A stretch of DNA of 64,000 nt from CALFML01 sp044222245 (GTDB taxonomy: Bacteria > Myxococcota_A > Polyangia > Palsa-1104 > JAEUJZ01): contig JBGANQ010000001.1 in the NCBI GenBank assembly GCA_044222245.1, forward strand, positions 257,368 to 321,367, read 5' to 3'. Position 1 is the first letter of the stretch; each line of letters starts with the position of its first letter. The translations under genes were made by a program, and so were the position numbers. The notes under the pieces are model-generated. The model had not been told where the DNA came from, did no database searches, and saw nothing but the letters and a program-made list of their open reading frames with translations. Below are positions 36,653 through 48,000 of this stretch, piece by piece.

Positions 36653-37765
36653 TCAGAAGCAGGGCAGGTCGGTGGTCAGCTTGGGGTAGTAGTAGACAAA
36701 GGCGTTGCAGTGCTCGTTGACCTCGACGCGCGGGCCGAAGGTGTAGCAGCAGCCGTCGGCGGGGTTGCCGCAGCCGGTGGGCGGGACCTGGTACTCGCAG
36801 CGGTACTGGACGCCGGCGTTCTGCGGGATCTTGACGTCGAGGCCAATCGCCATCGGCGGATCATCCCAGGTATCGCTCTGGTAGAACTGCTCGCCCTTGC
36901 CGCTCAGCTCATCCCAGACGTTCATGAGAAAGCGGGTGCCGCGGCTGTGGAAGTGGCCGTTGGCGCCGATGACAGTCACCGGACTTGGCACCCGGCAGAC
37001 CTTCTCGAAGAACTTGCTCTCGCCGGGGCAGATGCGGATGTTCTGGTTGGTGGCAAACAGGGTCCCAAGCTCCGCGGTCACCTGGGCGGCGGGGATGTAC
37101 TCGAAGTTGGCCCATACCATGGCTTCCTGCGGGGTGGTCTGGGTGGTCGCGTTGACGTAGTGCGACTGCAGCATCAAAAGCTCGCCCGGGGCGAACTTAT
37201 GAGCGACGCCATCGGGGAGCGTGAAGTCGGTGGTGTACTTGCCGGGCTCGGAGCTCTGGGTGTTTACGACCAGCGGCCAGTCCGCCCAGTTGCTGCTGAC
37301 CCAGCAGGGGTTTTTCAGATCATTGCCGCCGCGTACCACCTGCCCATCTTCCCCGGACAGCCCGACGATGGTCTTTACGCGGAAGATGTTCATGTGGTGG
37401 GTGCCGGTGCTCTGGCGCATGAGGATCCGCCGCACATACACCTCCCCCTGCGCCGGCACGCGGAAGAAGTAGCAGTCCTGGTTCTCGGTCCCCGCCGGAA
37501 TCATCGTCGGGGTGGTCTTGAGCTGGAACCCGGCGCTCGGCTCGGGGGGAGCGAGCGGCGCGAGCATCTCGGTCGGCGGCGCCGAGGTGCACGCCGCGAG
37601 CAGCGCCCCGCCAAGGAGCAGCACTCCCAGGCCGAGCCGCGCGGTCAGCGCCGCCGGCACCGCGCGCGCAGCCGGCAGCTGGTGGTAGGCGCGGCCGGAA
37701 TCGCTGTGCGAGGTGAGGCAGCGGGAAGGTTGCGGAGCTTGCAGGAAGCGCAGGTGGGGATTCAT
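36653..37765 (-). CDS. Copper monooxygenase-like (PHM/DBH fold) lipoprotein
   Basis: 370 residues. A long N-terminus (about 40 residues) precedes a hydrophobic stretch with lipobox LLAAC. Motifs of type II ascorbate-dependent copper monooxygenases: THHMNIFRV (both CuH His), LMLQSHYVNAT (third CuH His) and GANGHFHSRGTRF (HxH of CuM). The C-terminal segment NEHCNAFVYYYP matches the EMCxxFxxYYP that supplies the CuM Met, but here the Met position is His. Extra cysteines (PPTGCGNPADGCCYTFG) suggest disulfides. Family role: hydroxylation or oxygen-dependent cleavage of peptides or catechols; the actual substrate is unknown. Precedes the thioredoxin-MauG gene in one run. Confidence 0.85.
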   Translation of the reverse strand: MNPHLRFLQAPQPSRCLTSHSDSGRAYHQLPAARAVPAALTARLGLGVLLLGGALLAACTSAPPTEMLAPLAPPEPSAGFQLKTTPTMIPAGTENQDCYFFRVPAQGEVYVRRILMRQSTGTHHMNIFRVKTIVGLSGEDGQVVRGGNDLKNPCWVSSNWADWPLVVNTQSSEPGKYTTDFTLPDGVAHKFAPGELLMLQSHYVNATTQTTPQEAMVWANFEYIPAAQVTAELGTLFATNQNIRICPGESKFFEKVCRVPSPVTVIGANGHFHSRGTRFLMNVWDELSGKGEQFYQSDTWDDPPMAIGLDVKIPQNAGVQYRCEYQVPPTGCGNPADGCCYTFGPRVEVNEHCNAFVYYYPKLTTDLPCF

Positions 37766-37825
37766 TCCCCGATGGTATCAGTGGCGGCAGAGGTTGGCTA
37801 CGGACGCCACGGCCCGAGGCGGCCG

Positions 37826-38416
37826 CTACTCGCGCCCGCTGCGGAGGCGCTCGCGCACCGGGGCGCGCTCGGGGTGCTTCCTGCTCTCGGACTCAGCGGG
37901 GGTCGGGCGCCCGCGCGCGGCCGGGCCTTCGCCATCGCGGCCCCCGCGCTGCTCGCGCAGCTCCTGCCGCAGCTCGCGCAGGTCGCGGCGCAGCTCCTTA
38001 ATCTCCTCGGAGCGCCGGCTCTCCGCCGCCGGCCGCTCGTCCTTGGCGGCCGGCTCATCGCGCCGCGGCTCGGTCTGCGGCTTGGGCAAAGCGGCCTGCG
38101 GCGCCTCCTTGCGTCCGGTGGGCAGCGGCGGCGCCTGCTTGGGATCGTCCACCACCGTCACCGAAGAGTAGGTTCGTACTTGCGGCGGCCGCGCGCCCGG
38201 GCTGGCGGCTGGGGGCGCGCTCGCCGGGCGGCGCGGCGGCTCACCCGGGCGCTCACTTGCGCGCTCGCCGGGCGCGGCAGCGGGACGGGCCTCCGGCTTG
38301 TCGGCACCCTTTGGCTGCGCGTAGGCCGAGGACTCTCCGACAAGCCCGGCTCGCTCGCGCCCCCCCGACAGGGCGAGCCAGCTCAGGCCCGCCATCACCC
38401 ATACCTGCGCTCTCAT
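37826..38416 (-). CDS. Exported Pro/Ala-rich coiled-coil protein
   Basis: 196 residues. Signal-peptide-like start (VWVMAGLSWLALSGG), then a long Pro/Ala/Arg-rich disordered region, a charged helix with heptads (EEIKELRRDLRELRQELREQR, about 140-160) and a basic tail. Start ATG overlaps the anti-sigma stop (ATGA). No domain recognised. As third gene after a sigma factor and its anti-sigma, it may be a structural or regulatory envelope component of that pathway. Low sequence complexity limits confidence, but the 4-bp coupling and signal peptide argue for a real gene. Confidence 0.7.
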   Translation of the reverse strand: MRAQVWVMAGLSWLALSGGRERAGLVGESSAYAQPKGADKPEARPAAAPGERASERPGEPPRRPASAPPAASPGARPPQVRTYSSVTVVDDPKQAPPLPTGRKEAPQAALPKPQTEPRRDEPAAKDERPAAESRRSEEIKELRRDLRELRQELREQRGGRDGEGPAARGRPTPAESESRKHPERAPVRERLRSGRE

Positions 38417-39129
38417 GAGGGCACTACCTCTAGAAGAATGTCATGGCGGACCTGGACTCCGGAGCCGCGCGCCTGCGCGGTGACCCGATAGCGGCCCGGC
38501 TTGGCCCCGCTCACCGCCAGCGGGATCGGGTTGCGACCCATCAGAAGCGAGCCGCGCCACGACAGGGTGCGCTCGGCCAGGGGCTTGCCGCCGTCGACAA
38601 AGTGCAGCTCGGTGGGCAGGGTGACCTCGAACTCGACATCGGCCAGCGCGACATCGGCGACAAAGTCCAGGTGCACTACCGCCACCCGCTGCGACGGCAC
38701 CCGGAAGGCCGCGGCGACCTCCTGGTCGGCGGCGTACAGCGCCGGGCTGCCTTCGGAGCGATGGCCCACCCGGCCCCCCTGGGAGACCAGCAGCAGCACC
38801 CCCAGCGCGACCGCCGCGCCGACGAGCGCCAGCGGCCGGCTGCCTTGCAGGCCGAGCCGCTCCAGCACCTCGGCCAGCCGCCGCGACCACGGCAGCTCCG
38901 GCGGCGGGGTGGCGGCCAGGCGGCGGTGCAGGGCGGCGCCCAGCGCGGGCGGCAGCGGCTCCTCGGCACCGACCCGGCGCAGCAGGGCGATGGTGGACTT
39001 TAGCTCGCGCAGCTGCTGGGCGCAGGCGGGACAGGCGGCTACGTGCGCCTCACAGCGCTCGCGGTCCCGGCGGCTCAGATCCCCGCCGGCGAGCGCTGCA
39101 AGCTGCGGTCTGCACTGGGCGCACTTCAT
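38413..39129 (-). CDS. Zinc-finger anti-sigma factor
   Basis: 238 residues. N-terminal ZAS-type zinc motif: CAQCRPQLAALAGGDLSRRDRERCEAH then VAACPACAQQL, with H-x3-C-x2-C intact. A transmembrane helix follows at about 100-120 (PLALVGAAVALGVLLLV). The outside domain, about 125-238, is beta-rich with VEFEVTLPTELHFVDGG, resembling an immunoglobulin-like sensor. Its start overlaps the sigma-factor stop by 4 bp. It should hold the cognate ECF sigma at the membrane until an envelope signal triggers release. Confidence 0.9.
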   Translation of the reverse strand: MKCAQCRPQLAALAGGDLSRRDRERCEAHVAACPACAQQLRELKSTIALLRRVGAEEPLPPALGAALHRRLAATPPPELPWSRRLAEVLERLGLQGSRPLALVGAAVALGVLLLVSQGGRVGHRSEGSPALYAADQEVAAAFRVPSQRVAVVHLDFVADVALADVEFEVTLPTELHFVDGGKPLAERTLSWRGSLLMGRNPIPLAVSGAKPGRYRVTAQARGSGVQVRHDILLEVVPS

Positions 39130-39902
39130 GATCTCTGTCTCCTTGCCTCGGCCTTGGCCGCGGCGGGGCCGGGGCTGTTCGACCGCGTGAGCACGACGCG
39201 CAGCGCCTCGCGGCCGCGGTTGAGCCGGGACTTCACCGTCCCGACCGGCGCCCCGACGATCGCCGCCACCTCTTCATAGCTTAGCCCCTGCATGTCGGCG
39301 AGCACGAGGACGGTGCGGAAGACCTCGGGCACCTCCTGCAGCGCCGTCCACAGCGCCTGCCGCTCCTCGCTTTGCAAAAGCTGCGCCTCGGGTCCGGGGT
39401 CAGAGGTCGCGACGCTGGCCGGCTCGCCGGTGACCTCGAGCGGCTGCTCGAGCTTGCGCTCTTTGGTGCGGCGGCTCTTGTAGTGATCGAGAAAGACGTT
39501 CTTCACGATCCGGAAGATCCAGGTGAGGAGCGAGGACTGATAGCGGAAGCCGCCGAGCGAGCGGTAGATCTTGATGAGCGCCTCCTGGGTCACGTCGCTG
39601 GCCTGCTCTTTATCGCTGGTGAAGGCGCGGGCGAAGCCGTAGATCTTGCCCTGGTACAGGCTGATGAGGCGCTCAAACGCCGCCACGTCGCCGCCCTGCG
39701 CCTGCGCCAAAAGCTGCGCCAGCTCGGGCCCGGGCAGCGGGTGGGCCGGGCCGAGGCCGGCGGCGAGCTCCAGGTCGGGCTCCGCGACCGCCCCCACCGC
39801 CGACCGCGGGCGCGGTGGGCCGCCGGGGTCGAGCGGCGCGGCGGGCGCGGCCGGTTCCGCAGAAGGGGACTGGGCAGGGCGTAAGCGGGCGGCTGCGTGC
39901 AT
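39126..39902 (-). CDS. ECF RNA polymerase sigma factor
   Basis: 258 residues; ATG 39902 with GAAGGA upstream. An unusually long N-terminal extension (about 70 residues, Pro/Ala-rich) precedes region 2 (FERLISLYQGKIYGFARAFTSDKEQASDVTQEALIKIYRSLGGF, then LLTWIFRIVKNVFLDHYKSRR) and region 4 (LQEVPEVFRTVLVLADMQGLSYEEVAAIVGAPVGTVKSRLNRGREAL). First of a sigma/anti-sigma/coiled-coil unit. The copper monooxygenase-like and MauG-like genes lie 60 bp further on the same strand and may belong to its regulon. Confidence 0.94.
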   Translation of the reverse strand: MHAAARLRPAQSPSAEPAAPAAPLDPGGPPRPRSAVGAVAEPDLELAAGLGPAHPLPGPELAQLLAQAQGGDVAAFERLISLYQGKIYGFARAFTSDKEQASDVTQEALIKIYRSLGGFRYQSSLLTWIFRIVKNVFLDHYKSRRTKERKLEQPLEVTGEPASVATSDPGPEAQLLQSEERQALWTALQEVPEVFRTVLVLADMQGLSYEEVAAIVGAPVGTVKSRLNRGREALRVVLTRSNSPGPAAAKAEARRQRS

Positions 39903-39976
39903 GGGTCCTTCACGCAAGACGAGTCCGCGCCCCCACAAGTTCCCGCGGTCGCGCGCTCAGACGGGAAGCCGCGGGC

Positions 39977-41263
39977 TCAGCGGCCAAAGCGGGCGCGCAG
40001 GCGGTGCCACAGCTGCAGAAACCAGCGCACCAGCCGGCCCTGCTGCCAGCGCGCGACCTGCGGCAGGCTCGGGCGCGAGCGCACCTTGTCGCCGATCTTT
40101 TTGATCAGCTCGTGGGTGTGGGGGACCGCCGGCAGCACCCGCGTGCGCTCGCGCTGGGAGTCGCGGCCGGGCACCGCCGGCACCTCTTTGAGGGTCTTTA
40201 GCTCATCGCTGCTGCCCGGCTGCGGCAGCGCCGGCAACAGCGGCATCGTGCGCTGCCCATCGGACGCCGCGGTGGACTTGCCGGCGGGCTCGCCCGGGGG
40301 CCCGGCCGCGATGCGGGTCGGCTGGGTCGACTGACGGTAGCGGTGCAGCGCCGCCGCCTGCTCGCGCAGGGCCTGCTCGACCACCCGCATGTTGGGGTAG
40401 CGGGCGTTGCGGTCCTTGGCCAGAAGGCGCAGCACGATCTGCTCCAGCCCCTCGGAGATCTCGGCCGCCCGATCCGGCCGGCGCTGCCGCGGCGGCACCG
40501 GCTTCTCGGTGAGGTGCTTGTTCATGATCTCAAAGGCGCTGCGGCCCTCAAATGGGAGAAAGCCGGTCAGCATCTCGTAGAGGATGCAGCCCATCGAGTA
40601 CTGGTCGGTGCGCCAGTCGACGCGATCGCCGGTCGCCTGCTCGGGCGACATGTACTCCGGGGTGCCCACCGTCATGCCGGTGCCGGTGAGCTTGTTGTCG
40701 ATGGACTTGGCGATGCCAAAGTCCATGATCTTCACGAAGGTCACCTCGGTCGCCGCCTCGTCCGGGCTGCCGCGGCCGGCGGCGGCCTTGTCGGCCTGGT
40801 CATCGGGATCGACGAGGAAGATGTTGTCCGGCTTGAGGTCGCGGTGGATGACGTTCTGCTTGTGCACCGCCTGCAGGCCGCTGGCAATCTGGGCGGCGAT
40901 AAGGCACACCAGCAGCGAGTCCAGCTCATCTTCGGCGATGGCGTCGCCGAGCGTGTTGCCGCGTAAAAATTCCATGACGAAGTAGGGCTGGTCGGTGGGC
41001 AGGACGCCAAAGTCGCTGATCTCGACCACGTTGGGGTGACGGATGCTGGAGGCCAGGCGCGCCTCCTGCTCGAAGCGCTTGCGGTCTACCTCGTCCTTGG
41101 TCTGGCGCATGACCTTGAGGGCGAACAGCTTGTTGAGGTAGGTGTGCTCGACCTTGTAGACAATGCCCATGCCGCCGTCGCCGAGCCGCTTGAGGACGCG
41201 GTAGCGGCGATCGATCAGCGTGCCGATCAGCGGATCGGCTGGTTCCTCTGGGGTCCCGGCCAT
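39977..41263 (-). CDS. Ser/Thr protein kinase
   Basis: 428 residues; ATG 41263 with GGAAGG 5 nt upstream (an in-frame TTG four codons earlier is less likely). Kinase domain: LGDGGMGIVYKVEH (28-40), Lys50 (FALKVM), HRDLKPDN (Asp142), a Gly/Ala/Asp-rich insert of about 18 residues before KIMDFGIAK (181-183) and VGTPEYMSPEQ. All catalytic residues are present. The C-terminal 150 residues are Pro/Arg-rich; no clear transmembrane helix, though the end (RWFLQLWHRLRARFG) is amphipathic and basic and may contact membrane. Lies 74 bp upstream of the sigma gene, same strand. Confidence 0.93.
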   Translation of the reverse strand: MAGTPEEPADPLIGTLIDRRYRVLKRLGDGGMGIVYKVEHTYLNKLFALKVMRQTKDEVDRKRFEQEARLASSIRHPNVVEISDFGVLPTDQPYFVMEFLRGNTLGDAIAEDELDSLLVCLIAAQIASGLQAVHKQNVIHRDLKPDNIFLVDPDDQADKAAAGRGSPDEAATEVTFVKIMDFGIAKSIDNKLTGTGMTVGTPEYMSPEQATGDRVDWRTDQYSMGCILYEMLTGFLPFEGRSAFEIMNKHLTEKPVPPRQRRPDRAAEISEGLEQIVLRLLAKDRNARYPNMRVVEQALREQAAALHRYRQSTQPTRIAAGPPGEPAGKSTAASDGQRTMPLLPALPQPGSSDELKTLKEVPAVPGRDSQRERTRVLPAVPHTHELIKKIGDKVRSRPSLPQVARWQQGRLVRWFLQLWHRLRARFGR

Positions 41264-41350
41264 CGTGCCTTCCAAGAGTGTCTAGTCTATCAAAATCGGC
41301 GGGGCAAATCGTAGCGGCAACCGGCCCGCCGGGCGGCGGACCGGGCGGGA

Positions 41351-43327
<1,977 letters not shown>

Positions 43328-43519
43328 GCAGCGAGTCTAAGCTCGAGCGGCGGCGCGGGGCGGGGGAAAAGTCGCGGCCCGGCGTGCCGGCGGCGCAGGG
43401 CGAGCGCGGCCGCATGGGCGGCCGGAGGGGCGGCAAAAGGGGCGCGGATTCAGGATAAAATAGGAGCTCTGCGCGAGCGCCGGTCGGCGCGCGCGACCAA
43501 CCTGCGGAGACAGCCCACC

Positions 43520-45052
43520 ATGGCGACGGCGCGACAGCGGGTCTATGTGATCTCGGACCTCCACCTGGGGGGAGCGCCGCCGGCCAGCCCGGGCGAGCGC
43601 GGCTTTCAGCTGTGCACCCAGGTCGACGCCCTGGCCGCGTTCATCGACCAGCTGGCCGGCCAGGCGGCCGACCCCGACAACCGGCTGGAGCTGGTCATAA
43701 ACGGCGACTTCGTCGACTTCCTCGCCGAGGAGGGCCCGGCCGCGGCCGGCGGCTCGCCATGGTCGCCGGTCAAGGAAGACCCGCAGCTGGCGCTGCAGCT
43801 GCTGTCCGACATCGTCCGCCGCAACCAGCCGGTGATGACCGCGCTGGCGACGCTGCAGCAGCGCGGCCACACCCTGACGCTGTTGCTCGGCAACCACGAC
43901 ATCGAGCTGGCCTTCCCGGCGGTGCGAAAGGCCCTGGCCGCCGCCCTGGGGGTCCCGCCGGGCGGCGCCCTGCGCTTTCTCCACGACGGCGAGGCCTACC
44001 GCGTCGGCGACGCCCTGATCGAGCACGGCAACCGCTACGACCGCTTCAACGTGGTCGATCACGACGCGCTGCGCCGGGTGTGCGCGCTGCAGTCGCGCAG
44101 CCAGCGCGTCCCCGAGGCCCTGCGCATGCCGCCCCCCGTCGGCAGCCAGCTGGTCGCCGAGGTGATGAACCCGATCAAGCGCGACTACCCGTTTATCGAC
44201 CTGCTCAAGCCCGAGTCCACCGCCGCGGTGCCGCTGCTGCTGGCGCTGGAGCCCAAGGTGCGCGCCCACGCGGCGCGCCTGGCGACGCTCGCCCTGAAGG
44301 CGGCGCAGCACACCTATACGAGCCCGGCGATGCCCAAGCGCTCGGGCGACATCAGCGCAGTGTCAGCGCGCAGCGGCGAGCTCGGCGCTCGGGTGGCCGA
44401 CCTCGGGGGGCGCGCCGCGCCGCCCGCGCCCGCCTCCGATGAGGCCGAGCTGCAGCGGGTGCTGATCGAGGCGCTCGGGCCGGAGGCCGGCAGCCAGTTT
44501 CTCGCCCAGCTCACCCCGCCCGGGGCCGGGCCCGAGGTGGCGCGCCGCGGCGACATCGCCTCGCGCGGCGGCTGGTCGGGCGGCCTCAGCCTGCTAAAGC
44601 TGGTCTTTGGCGGCAGCGATGCGGCGTCCGAGAGCCGGCTCACCGCCCTGCACAACGCCCTGGTCGCCTTCTGCGACACCTCGCTGTTCGAGACCGCGAA
44701 GGAGGCCGTCCCCAGCCCCTACCTGCTCGCCGCCCGCGAGCTCGCCCAGGGCGAGATCCGCCACGTCGTCATGGGCCACACCCACCTGGCGCGCAATATC
44801 GAGCTGCCCGGCGGCGGCCGCTACCTCAACAGCGGCACCTGGGCCGATCTCATGCGCGTGCCCGCGGACGTGCTCGGCGCCGACTCGCAGAAGGCGCGAG
44901 CCGCCCTGGAGGCGCTGGTGGGAGACCTGCGCGCTCGCCGCTTCCAGTCGCTCATCTGGCAGCGGCCGACCTACGCCCGGCTGGAGCTCGCCGGCGAGCG
45001 CGTCGCGGAGGCCTCGGTCGAGGAGTACCAGGGTCGCCATGGCCCCCTCTGA
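43520..45052 (+). CDS. Calcineurin-like metallophosphoesterase
   Basis: 510 residues; ATG 43520 with CGGAGA upstream. All metal ligand motifs are present: VISDLHLGG (Asp13, His15), NGDFVDFLAEEG (Asp63), LLLGNHDIEL (Asn125, His126), an HGNRYD segment and, late in the chain, VVMGHTHLARNIELPGG (about 418-433). An insert of about 200 residues (roughly 190-390) separates the core from the final GHTH, including an Ala/Pro-rich stretch. No signal peptide, so cytoplasmic. The substrate could be a nucleotide, nucleic acid or phosphoprotein. Its end overlaps the STAND gene start by 14 bp, so the two are one unit. Confidence 0.9.
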   Translation: MATARQRVYVISDLHLGGAPPASPGERGFQLCTQVDALAAFIDQLAGQAADPDNRLELVINGDFVDFLAEEGPAAAGGSPWSPVKEDPQLALQLLSDIVRRNQPVMTALATLQQRGHTLTLLLGNHDIELAFPAVRKALAAALGVPPGGALRFLHDGEAYRVGDALIEHGNRYDRFNVVDHDALRRVCALQSRSQRVPEALRMPPPVGSQLVAEVMNPIKRDYPFIDLLKPESTAAVPLLLALEPKVRAHAARLATLALKAAQHTYTSPAMPKRSGDISAVSARSGELGARVADLGGRAAPPAPASDEAELQRVLIEALGPEAGSQFLAQLTPPGAGPEVARRGDIASRGGWSGGLSLLKLVFGGSDAASESRLTALHNALVAFCDTSLFETAKEAVPSPYLLAARELAQGEIRHVVMGHTHLARNIELPGGGRYLNSGTWADLMRVPADVLGADSQKARAALEALVGDLRARRFQSLIWQRPTYARLELAGERVAEASVEEYQGRHGPL

Positions 45053-48000
45053 AGCTCCGGCGGACGGGGCGCCGGCAGCGCCCAGCCTGCGCACCGCGGT
45101 GGCGCGGGTCACCTGCGACGGCGGGGTGCGCGGCACTGCATTCTTGATAGACCCCCAGCACGCCCTCACCGCGCTGCACGTGGTCGGCGATCGCCGCGCC
45201 CGGCCGCCGCAGCTTTACAGCGGCGTGCAGCTCGACTTCAGCGGCCACGTCACTGCCGCCACGGTGGTGGCCGGCGGCTACGATCCCGACTCGGACTGGG
45301 CGCTGTTGCGCCTGCAGACGCCGCCGGGCGACGCCAACGGCAGCCCGCTGGCGGCGCTGCCGCTCGCCGAGCTCGCCGAAGCCGAGCTGCAGCAGGCCGA
45401 GCAGGAGGGCGCCAGCCTGGCCTTCCGCAGCCGCGGCTTTCCCGACGCCAACCCCGACGATGGGCTGGATGTCGGCGGGCAGGTGCGCACGACCCTGGGG
45501 CAGGTGGACGGCGTGCGCGCCCTGCAGCTGTTCTCCCACGAGGCGGCGGCCGGTACCGGCGCCCCGGTGAGCGGGCTGTCCGGCGCCCCGGTGTGGGTCG
45601 ACGGCGCGGTGGTGGGGCTGCTGCGCACCGCCATTCTGGACGGCGAGGGCCGCGCCATGGCGGGGACGCTGTTTGCCTGCCCGGCGGGCACCGTGCTGGC
45701 GGCGCTGCGGCGCCTGGGCGAGCCGGTGCTGCGGCTGCCGCAGCTCGCCTGCCCGTATCCGGGGATGGTGGCGTTCTCGCGCCAGCAGGCCGGGCTGTTC
45801 TTTGGCCGCAGCGCCGAGATCGACTGGCTGCTGCAGCACGTGCGCAAGCAGAGCTTCGCGCTGGTGCTCGGGCCTTCGGGCTCGGGCAAGTCGTCGCTCG
45901 TCCACGCTGGGCTTCTGCCGCGCCTGCCGGCCAACTTGGTCGTGCGGACGATGCGCCCCGGCGAGACGCCCGACGCCGAGCTCACTAGCCAGCTCGGCGG
46001 CGCCGGCGCACCGCTGCTCGCTGGCCTTGTGCCCGGGCAGCGCCTGCTGCTGTTCGTCGATCAGCTGGAGGAGCTGTTCGCCCGCTGCCCGCACGCGACG
46101 CAGCAGCAGTTCCTCGGCCGCCTGCAGGGGCTGCGCCGCGACGCCCGCTGCATCCTCCTTCTGTCGCTGCGCGCCGACTTCTTCCCCGACCTGATGAGCA
46201 GCGAGCTGTGGCCAATCGACCCGGCGCAGCGCCTGGAGGTCGCTCCCCTGCGCGGCGCCGCCCTGGCCACCGCGATCGCCGGCCCGGCGACCCAGGCCGG
46301 GGTGCGGCTGGAGCCGGCGCTGCTCGAGCGCCTGGTCGCCGATGCCGCCGAGGAGCCGGGGGCGCTGCCGCTGCTTCAGGAGGCGCTGGTGCTGCTGTGG
46401 GAGCGCCGCGACCACCGCCGGCTGACCCTCGCCGCCTACGAGCAGCTCGGCAAGCAGGCGGGCGGCGATGGGCCCCCGCGCAGCGGCCTGGCGGTGGCGA
46501 TCGCCAGCCACGCCGAGGCCGTGTTCGCCCAGCTGGAGTCGAGCCCGGAGAAGCAGCGCCTGGCGCGGCGAATCTTCGTTCGCCTGGTCCACTTCGGCGA
46601 GGGTCGGCCCAACACCCGGCGGCAGCTGCCGCGGTCGGCGCTGCGCGCCCACGGCGATGATCCGGCGCTGTTCAGCGCGACCCTCGAGCTGCTCGCCGGC
46701 CAGCGCCTGCTCACCAAGAGCAGCGATGACACCGCCCCCGCCGGCGCGGGCGACGACGCGGTGCGCGTCGACCTGTCGCACGAGGTCATCCTGCGCGCCT
46801 GGCCGCGGCTCATACGCTGGATCGCCGAAAAGAAGCATGCCGAGCGCATCCGCCGCCGCCTGGAAGACCAGGCGAGCGAGCGCCTGCGCCTGCGCAAGCA
46901 GGGCTACGGCCTGCTCGACGCCGCCGAGACCAAAGAGGCCGAGGACTGGCTGGCCGGCCCCGACGCCCAGGACGTGGGGGTAAGCGCCGCCGTCGCCGAG
47001 CTCATTCACGACAGCCGGCAGGCGATCCGCTGGGAGGCGGCCCAGGCGCAGCGCCGCTGGCAGCTTACCGCGGCGGTGCTGCTGCTGGTCGCCGGCATCG
47101 CCGGCGGCGCGGCGCTGCTCGCCTACCAGGAGAGCAACCGCGTGCTCTTGCAGTACCAGCTGGCCAGCGAGGCGCGCCAGCAGGCCCTGGCCAAGGCGCG
47201 CACCGCCACCGCGCGCTCGCTGTCGGCGCTGTCGCGGGAGCGGCTCGGGCGCGATGCCGACTACGACCAGGCGCTGCTGCTGGCGGTCTTTGGCCACCGC
47301 CTGCAGCCGAGCGCCGACTCCGAGTCCAGCCTGCTCGCCGCGCTCGACAGCGCCCCCGGGCTTGTCACCCAGCTGCACGGACCCGATGGGCGGGTGAGCT
47401 GCCTGGCCGTCTCGCCCGACGGGCAGCTGCTGGCGACCGGCGGTACCGATGGGCTGGTGCAGCTATTTGACGCCCGCCGCGGGGGGCCGCTGGGGACGCC
47501 GCTGCCCGGTCACAGCGGGGCGGTCAACCAAGTCGCCTTCACGGTCGACAGCGCCCGCCTGATCTCGGCCGGCACCGATGGCACGCTGCGTGTGTGGGAC
47601 GCCCGGCCGGGCAGCCGCGGCCAGCCGCTCGGGCGACCGCTGAGCGGCCACCAGGGCGAGATCACGGCGCTCGCCGTCAGCCCGGACGGCAAGCTCATCG
47701 CCTCGGGCGGCAGCGATGACATGACGATTCTGTTATGGGACGCGGTGACCGGGCTGTCGGTCGGGCCGCCGCTGCGCGGCCACAAAAAGACTGTCTCCGG
47801 CCTGGCGTTCAGCGCTGATGGTCGGCAGCTGGCCTCGGTCAGCTGGGATCAGACGGTGCGGCTGTGGGCCCCCCGCGCCGGTCAGGCCCTGCCGCTGGCG
47901 CTGCCCAAGAGCGACTACCCGCTGCGCGCCGTGGCCTTCAGCCCGAGCGGTCCTCTTCTGGCCGTGGGCGGCGGCGAGGACCGCGGCGAAGGCGGCCGCG

